Origin: Dunaliella salina
Taxonomy: Eukaryota; Chlorophyta; Chlorophyceae; Chlamydomonadales; Dunaliellaceae
Direction of reading: 5' to 3'
NCBI GenBank assembly: GCA_002284615.2
Contig: MU069436.1
Location: forward strand, 1,460,773 to 1,471,178
Length of the DNA: 10,406 nucleotides
The notes beneath the pieces are model-generated. The model saw only the letters and a program-made list of their open reading frames with translations, ran no database searches and was not told the DNA's origin. How positions within the stretch are numbered: the stretch's first letter is position 1; each line of letters begins with the position of its first letter. The position numbers and the translations under genes are program-made. Below are positions 8,001-10,406 of this stretch, piece by piece.

Positions 8001-8648
8001 AGTTTATTTTGTATGCTGAGTGAAGCTATTCACCTACGGCTATACAATCGTATGGTGCCTGGATGTTGGCCCCTTCACCTGACTCATGCAAGCCCCTTCA
8101 CCTGACTCATGCAAGCCGTCCATGCCTCTTTCAAACTCCGCATGGTGCCTGGATATGTCCGCGCTGCACCTGATTGCTCTAGCTTGCTACGCCCCTTTGA
8201 AACACCCAACAGAAAACATATGTGTACAGTGCCAGGATGTACAGTGCCCTGCAACAGACTCATGCTGGCTTGCCACGCCTATCTAAAATGCCCATCAGGA
8301 AACGCATCTGCAAGGAACCAGGATGTTGGCCCTGCACCAGATTTGCTCTAACTTACCACACCTCTCTGTAACACCCACCAGAAAACACATGTGTACAGTG
8401 CCAGGATGTTGGCCCTGCAACAAACTTGTGCTGGCTTGCCACGCCTATCTAAAACGCCCACCAGGAAACAAATGTGTACGGAACCAGGATGTTGGCCCTG
8501 CACCAGATTTGACCTGGCTTGCCACGCTTCTCCCACACACCCACTAGGGAACACATCCCACCTCACCTGTTTTGTGCTGGTTCACCAGGTTAACAGCTAC
8601 CACGCCTTTGTACTGCTCCACCATCGCCTGGATGTGAGAGTCGTGGAC
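1051..8648 (-). CDS. SAC1-like: Partial gene: SAC-domain phosphoinositide phosphatase (four internal exons)
   Basis: Four minus-strand exons (8648-8567, 6420-6349, 4963-4884, 1197-1051) total 381 bp and join in frame into 127 residues with no stop. In order they give the SAC-domain blocks GVVAVNLVNQ, EGKLEAAF, YRYLAFDFH, LSKLWDQ and the catalytic NCIDCLDRTNVVQ. SAC phosphatases remove phosphate from phosphoinositides; Sac1 itself mainly hydrolyses PI4P at ER/Golgi membranes. The YxAFDFHxEC and DQVAE..L stretches resemble Sac1-type enzymes more than the synaptojanin or plant SAC1-5 types, but Sac2/INPP5F-like cannot be excluded. The N-terminal half of the domain and everything after ..VFARK, including any membrane anchor, are outside the window. 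No start codon, promoter or poly(A) site is visible. Exon phases are mutually consistent at every junction, which strongly supports the model. Confidence 0.93.
1462..1602. repeat. (GT)n followed by imperfect alternating purine-pyrimidine tract
   Basis: Pure GT from 1462 to 1515. It then becomes an imperfect run rich in cgtg, gcatgc and tatgtgtg to about 1602. Such alternating purine-pyrimidine DNA is the type that can form left-handed Z-DNA. It lies in the intron between exons C and D and reads (CA)n on the sense strand. Confidence 0.9.
1583..1705 (-). other. 41-codon coiled-coil-like open stretch inside an intron
   Basis: On the minus strand a frame open from just after a TGA (at 1706-1708) to a TAG (1580-1582) encodes a strongly charged helix-like peptide. 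It includes AEAAAEKAQASQFQL and TTKQREDAEQRFEEQRAQ. The E/Q/R/A composition and heptad-like spacing look more like coding sequence than the rest of the intron. A pyrimidine run and several AG dinucleotides lie at its upstream edge, but no convincing donor follows. The SAC exons join in frame without it. It may be an optional exon, a relic of another gene, or chance. I do not recognise it. Confidence 0.3.
1706..2589. other. Intron sequence, no gene seen
   Basis: AT-richer single-copy-looking sequence within the C-D intron. I see no exon-like stretch, RNA gene or clear repeat beyond short echoes such as ccaaaaatt near 1930-1975 and a 9-bp inverted pair (actagggtt near 2333 and aaccctagt near 2386). 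Confidence 0.6.
2590..3575. repeat. ~49-bp minisatellite array
   Basis: About 20 imperfect units with landmarks spaced 47-52 bp, for example gtgcagtctattgagcaagc and variants near 2765, 2812, 2860, 2911, 2963, 3012, 3060, 3108, 3160 and 3210. The unit consists of ggtgcat, a variable ~10-base spacer, ggaggtgcagtctattgagc, then aaggcaagaga. Frames stay open for stretches on both strands because many units are near multiples of three. Indels shift the frame and no splice logic links it to a gene, so it is treated as non-coding intron. Confidence 0.9.
3576..3982. other. Intron sequence, no gene seen
   Basis: Unique-looking intron between the minisatellite and the 86-bp duplication. The only structure noted is a perfect 14-bp tandem pair, ggctgtggatatgg at 3724-3737 and 3738-3751. 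Confidence 0.6.
3983..4158. repeat. Two-copy ~86-bp tandem duplication
   Basis: The segment starting gttgttccatcctac at 3983 is repeated from 4069 with high identity through aaaaatccaaaacatgtgca and attttgttg. The main differences are a longer T run (4090-4100) and a few substitutions. The low divergence suggests a duplication younger than the decayed exon-edge arrays. Confidence 0.92.
4159..4883. other. Intron sequence just downstream of exon C, no gene seen
   Basis: Donor-proximal part of the C-D intron. No ORF with recognisable content. The sequence ~10-35 bases into the intron contains gagaaggtgcatatg (+ strand, 4857-4870 region), a word that recurs in units of the 2590-3575 minisatellite. 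Confidence 0.55.
4884..4963 (-). CDS. SAC1-like: SAC exon C (FDFH block)
   Basis: 80-bp internal exon, phase 1 in and phase 0 out. The first two bases complete an Ala codon with the last G of exon B. It then reads YRYLAFDFHAECSKQRYH and ends LSKLWDQ. The RYxxFDFHxEC signature followed by a short helix ending L-x-x-L-x-D-Q is a hallmark of the SAC domain just before the catalytic region. The acceptor is CATGCAG preceded by a long TG run (sense strand) instead of a clear polypyrimidine tract. The donor is GACCAG followed by GTATGT. Skipping this 80-bp exon would shift the frame before the catalytic motif. Unlike exons A, B and D, no array of copies of its own coding edge is obvious beside it. 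Confidence 0.93.
4979..5057. repeat. (CA)n microsatellite at exon C acceptor; (UG)n on the transcript
   Basis: CA dinucleotides with one interruption near 4991. On the gene's sense strand this is a TG run ending about 15 bases before the exon C AG. It occupies the place of the polypyrimidine tract, so it probably influences recognition of that acceptor. Confidence 0.97.
5058..5369. other. Intron sequence, no gene seen
   Basis: Part of the B-C intron. Contains a two-copy ~34-bp imperfect repeat (atccaatggctgctaagcac near 5191 and atccaatggttgcacaagca near 5226). A 60-codon + strand ORF (5144-5326) spans it but shows no family resemblance. Confidence 0.55.
5470..5822. mobile_element. MITE-like element with terminal inverted repeats and TA target site (copy 1)
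   Basis: The left end taccgtgtagacccgtaacca (5470-5490) and the reverse complement of the right end (5802-5822) agree at 18 of 21 positions. Both ends have TA at the outer edge, as expected for TA target duplication (Tc1/mariner-type MITEs). The interior is non-coding, with repeated tacgtgaccatta..tatcttttttcaa modules and a hairpin. Removing it restores a repeat-unit spacing of 115 bp. Neighbouring units preserve the empty site as gatg-TA-catgcagaag (TA at 6049-6050 and 6160-6161), compared with the filled aag-TA..TA-tatgcagaag. Confidence 0.82.
5618..5664. repeat. Perfect 13-bp hairpin inside MITE copy 1
   Basis: ccattacgcatta at 5618-5630 is the exact reverse complement of taatgcgtaatgg at 5652-5664, with a 21-base loop. 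It is followed by a short gtgcgtaaag-type tandem (about 5679-5715). Confidence 0.9.
6349..6420 (-). CDS. SAC1-like: SAC exon B (EGKLEAAF block)
   Basis: 72-bp internal exon, phase 1 at both ends. Joined to exon A it reads ..NQHKT then EGKLEAAFREESSRF and ends NKPGAK before exon C. This is the variable linker following NLVNQ in SAC proteins, usually a G-x-E-x-x-L-x-x-A-F pattern. The acceptor is CCCCTTTGCATGCATGGTGCAG read in two parts (pyrimidine-rich CCCCTTT, then GGTGCAG). The donor is CAAAAG followed by GTGATG. At least five near-copies of its first ~16 bases with an acceptor lie at 6700-7600. Those I read through (6700s, 6810s, 6930s, 7040s) run into a stop before any donor, so this is the only copy that continues in frame to a donor compatible with exon C. 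Confidence 0.88.
6421..7600 (-). repeat. Array of decayed copies of exon B acceptor and 5' end
   Basis: On the minus strand the cassette CATGAATGCCCCTTTGC, then GGTGCAG/AGGGCAAGCTGGAGGC, recurs near 6700-6735, 6810-6860, 6915-6960, 7030-7070, 7160-7200, 7485-7525 and 7573-7595, at variable 55-126 bp spacing. The first part is the pyrimidine tract and AG of exon B; the second is its first ~16 coding bases (E-G-K-L-E-A). Several units keep AG. Others have lost it (the unit near 7500 reads GCAA; the unit near 7170 has also changed). Units run into early stops. Positions 6511-6695 look unique and interrupt the array. Confidence 0.82.
7253..7451. mobile_element. MITE-like element, same family, shorter (copy 2)
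   Basis: It begins taccgtacagctt and ends agctctacggta. The inverted ends agree at about 15 of 21 positions. It shares interior modules with copy 1: ggccattacgca..ttttcaag near the left end, and attcaatt, an A run, gggtgcg and gtcac near the right. Flanks are aag-TA and TA-agg. The left flank (gcatgtccactgaaaag) matches the uninterrupted unit gcatgtccactgagaag-TA at 6487-6504. The right flank (aggtgtgtgcg..caaagcaag) matches the unit near 6787-6810. It is inserted in the exon B acceptor-side array. Confidence 0.75.
7771..8566 (-). repeat. 83-90 bp tandem array next to exon A donor
   Basis: The landmark ccaggatgttggccctgca (+) or variants starts near 7775, 8058, 8148, 8232, 8318, 8401 and 8484, so the period is 83-90 bp once the 196-bp insertion is removed. 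On the minus strand each unit contains GGCGTGGCAAGCCAGCACAA or similar. This resembles the exon A end GGCGTGGTAGC..CCAGCACAAAACAG with an internal deletion, followed by ACACAT..TTTCCTGGTGGG, which also occurs just after the genuine donor. The exon-derived interpretation is weaker here than for exons B and D; the tandem array itself is certain. Confidence 0.7.
7855..8052. mobile_element. Possible third TA-flanked inverted-repeat insertion
   Basis: Between cgcatttg and tggtgcctgg, the sequence from TA (7855-7856) to TA (8051-8052) is unrelated to the surrounding units. Its left end TAGGGTTGAACACCCGT and the inverted right end TACGATTGTATAGCCGT match at about 12 of 17 positions. Adjacent units show the empty site as tgtg-TA-cagtgccagg (near 8220-8235 and 8390-8405). 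Removing 196 bp brings the landmark spacing from 283 to 87, equal to the array period. It does not obviously share a family with copies 1 and 2. Confidence 0.6.
8567..8648 (-). CDS. SAC1-like: SAC exon A (NLVNQ block)
   Basis: 82-bp internal exon, phase 0 in and phase 1 out, 27 codons plus one base. It begins VHDSHIQAMVEQYKG and contains GVVAVNLVNQ, which matches the conserved SAC segment normally written as Y-G-x-x-V-x-V-N-L-V-N-Q upstream of the FDFH block. The acceptor reads TGCATGGCTGCAG before GTC. The donor is AACAG followed by GTGAGG. The split last codon (G) pairs with AG at the start of exon B to give Glu. Intron on both sides is filled with repeat units resembling this exon's own ends. 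Copies of the 5' part at 8761-8816, 8944-9005 and 9244-9302 lose the NLVNQ block or the frame, so 8567-8648 is the copy that encodes the domain. Confidence 0.9.
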
Positions 8649-8989
8649 CTGCAGCCATGCACAAACAGTGCAAACTAGAAGTATTGAAAATGAATCACAA
8701 GGCCAACAAGTGATTCTTGGACCGCACGGTAGATAAGAATCAGGAAAGGGCCACCGTGCAACTGTACTGCTCCACTTGCCTGGATGTGAGAGTCGTGAAC
8801 CTGCAGCCAAGCACACACAAATTAAAAAATAAAATAGATCAAATTAAAAAATGAACATTGATAAATTTTTAGGAAAAAACATACATCACAAGGCAGGAAA
8901 GTAATACTTGGATCCTAAGGTAGATGAGAACCAGGAAAGGGCCACCATGCCAGCGCTCCTTCAATGCCTGGATGTGGGAGTCTTGACTC

Positions 8990-9135
8990 TGGACCTGCAG
9001 CCACGCACATACGATGCAAGAAACGACTCTGGACCTGCAAGATACGGCTCTGGATATCGATGCGATGCAAGATACGAATCTGGATGATGCAAGATACGAC
9101 TCTGGACCTGCAGCACTGGACCTGCAGCCATGCAC
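8990..9135. repeat. Short-unit tandem within exon A acceptor-side array
   Basis: gactctggacctgca and gatgcaagatacga words repeat several times at ~22-30 bp spacing, giving multiple CTGCAG/GTCC-like acceptor echoes on the minus strand. Confidence 0.8.
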
Positions 9136-9448
9136 ACACAATGCAAGTGAGTATAACTTGATGGATCACCAGGCAATCAAGTGGCACTTGGATCACCAAA
9201 AGGCAAATGGGTGATACTTGGATTCCCACAAAACGGCTATGGCTTCGTCTTTGTACTGCTCCACCACAGGCTGGACGTAAAAAATGTGGACCCGCAGCCG
9301 TTTACAGCAACATGCATTTGAAGCTTGAGAAAGGGAAGGCCACTTCCAAGAAGGAAACGCTTCTGTAAAACCAGACATGTGAGCTCAAGGTCTGGACAGG
9401 GGCGCTGTGAACGTTTATCCAAGAAGTGCAAAGTCTGCCTGCTTCATG

Positions 9449-9618
9449 TTGTGGCTGTGGAATCCAGAGAAGGAAAGGATGGTTCAGGCTGGATTTGGAC
9501 CTGGTCAACAATCGCTCGGCAAGCGGCACCAGTGTTGTGGCTGGGAATCCAGAAAGGGTGAGGATGATTCAGGCAGGATTCAGATGAGTGGCACCATGGA
9601 CCTGCATCCATAGACAGG
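9449..9618. repeat. Two-copy ~85-bp duplication
   Basis: gttgtggctgtggaatccag at 9449 and gttgtggctgggaatccag at 9534 begin two copies. They share aggatg-ttcaggc-ggatt; the following bases diverge. Intronic. Confidence 0.75.
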
Positions 9619-10321
9619 TTCCAGCTGCCACTTCATGAAAGCCGCACGACCTTTGCGGGAAAGGAAAAACAGTGTGGCCGCCAAGCACGCACTGTTCCTT
9701 TTTCCACCATGGCCCTGCATGCAGAGGCAGCATCGACTGCCACTCCATGAAAGCTGCACGACCCTGAACGAAAAAAAAAAGGCATGGCCAACAAGCAGAC
9801 ACCATTTTTTCCACCATGGACCCGCAACCAGGGATAGCATTGCCTGCCACTTCATCTCTGCTGCACAACGTTCAAAGGAAAGGGAAATGGCCTGGCCCAC
9901 TCACTGGCACTGTGGAATTACGAGATGCAGTGTATGGCTGCATGCATGCACATGGTATGGTATAAGAAGTACTTTGCCACTGTAACAGGAGCTTCAAACT
10001 GCACTCCTGCATGCCTGACGTGGGCGCGCAACACCAAAACCGCGTGCCAACCTTGGCAGACCAGCAGCAAGTGCAGCAAATCAAATGCTGGGCAGCAAAT
10101 GCAGTGCAGCCATGCACAAGTGTCAATGCAGTGCAGCAAACGTGAAACAGAGCTGCTACACAGTGGCCCTGTGCCCCCGATCAGGAGGGGCAAACGTCGC
10201 AGCAGGAAGCCATGGATCCGCAGCTATTTGCAGTAAATTGAGTTAGGGAAAAGCAGAGGCTGTGAGATAGGCAACGACTACCGCTCATCAAATTTTCGCC
10301 CAGGCAACATGACATTACCTT

Positions 10322-10323
<2 letters not shown>

Positions 10324-10406
<83 letters not shown>
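10324..10406. repeat. (CA)n microsatellite at window edge; (UG)n on the transcript
   Basis: Uninterrupted dinucleotide run to the last base. It reads TG on the gene's sense strand, in the intron upstream of exon A, and is truncated by the window end. Confidence 0.98.

Larger units (their letters stand above)
8649..10230 (-). repeat. Array of decayed copies of exon A acceptor and 5' end
   Basis: Clear copies on the minus strand: 8761-8816 (GGCTGCAG/GTTCACGACTCTCACATCCAGGC read in parts, coding VHDSHIQ), 8944-9005 (acceptor then QDSHIQALKERW) and 9244-9302 (RLRVH..VVEQYKDEAIAVL). Weaker copies follow about every 110 bp near 9593, 9708, 9818 and 10210. They keep TGCAGGTCCA- or GCGGGTCCATGGTGGA-like sequence, as if the acceptor were fused to the exon's ATGGTGGAGCAG segment by a deletion. 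No unit retains the NLVNQ block, so none replaces exon A. No earlier SAC exon was found here. Confidence 0.72.

Noticed and set aside
9635..9985. 116-codon + strand open frame
   Set aside because: Antisense shadow of the ~110-bp repeat units; composition follows the repeat and no domain is recognisable.

Overview
The window looks like nuclear DNA from a eukaryote with long introns. It holds four internal exons of a single gene on the minus strand. Spliced, they encode 127 residues of a SAC-type phosphoinositide phosphatase domain (Sac1 family, Pfam Syja_N/SAC class), including the catalytic CX5R(T) motif. The exons (8648-8567, 6420-6349, 4963-4884, 1197-1051) are only 72-147 bp long. They lie in introns of about 2.1, 1.4 and 3.7 kb, with further intron at both window ends. 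All four junctions use GT..AG, the phases run 0-1, 1-1, 1-0 and 0-0, and the reading frame stays open throughout. The N-terminal part of the SAC domain and the C-terminal remainder lie outside the window. No bacterial-type gene, tRNA, rRNA or CRISPR array is visible. The acceptors (GCAG/TGCAG), the abundant TG/CA microsatellites and the minisatellite-rich introns suggest a chlorophyte green alga with large introns (for example Dunaliella-like). This is a guess; other algae are possible.

Layout on the + strand (the gene runs right to left). 1-47: (GT)n at the window edge. About 100-935: tandem array of decayed copies of the catalytic exon's 3' half plus its donor. 1051-1197: catalytic exon. 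1198-4883: intron with a GT/Z-DNA-like tract, a 41-codon coiled-coil-like open stretch, a ~49-bp minisatellite (2590-3575) and an 86-bp duplication. 4884-4963: the FDFH exon, with a long UG tract just upstream of its acceptor. About 5370-6340: array of decayed copies of the next exon's 3' end plus donor, interrupted by a 353-bp MITE. 6349-6420: short exon. 6421-7600: array of decayed copies of that exon's acceptor and 5' end, interrupted by a second MITE of the same family. 7771-8566: array related to the 3' end of the first exon, interrupted by a third TA-flanked insertion. 8567-8648: first exon seen. 8649-10230: decayed copies of its acceptor and 5' end. 10324-10406: (CA)n at the other edge.

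The main unusual feature is that three of the four exons are surrounded by intronic tandem arrays whose units look like copies of that exon's own edge, splice site included. Acceptor-side copies sit upstream and donor-side copies downstream. The introns appear to have grown by repeated duplication of the exon-intron boundary. They were later hit by TA-targeting inverted-repeat elements, whose empty sites can still be read in neighbouring repeat units. All of this comes from reading by eye; no alignment or database search was run.
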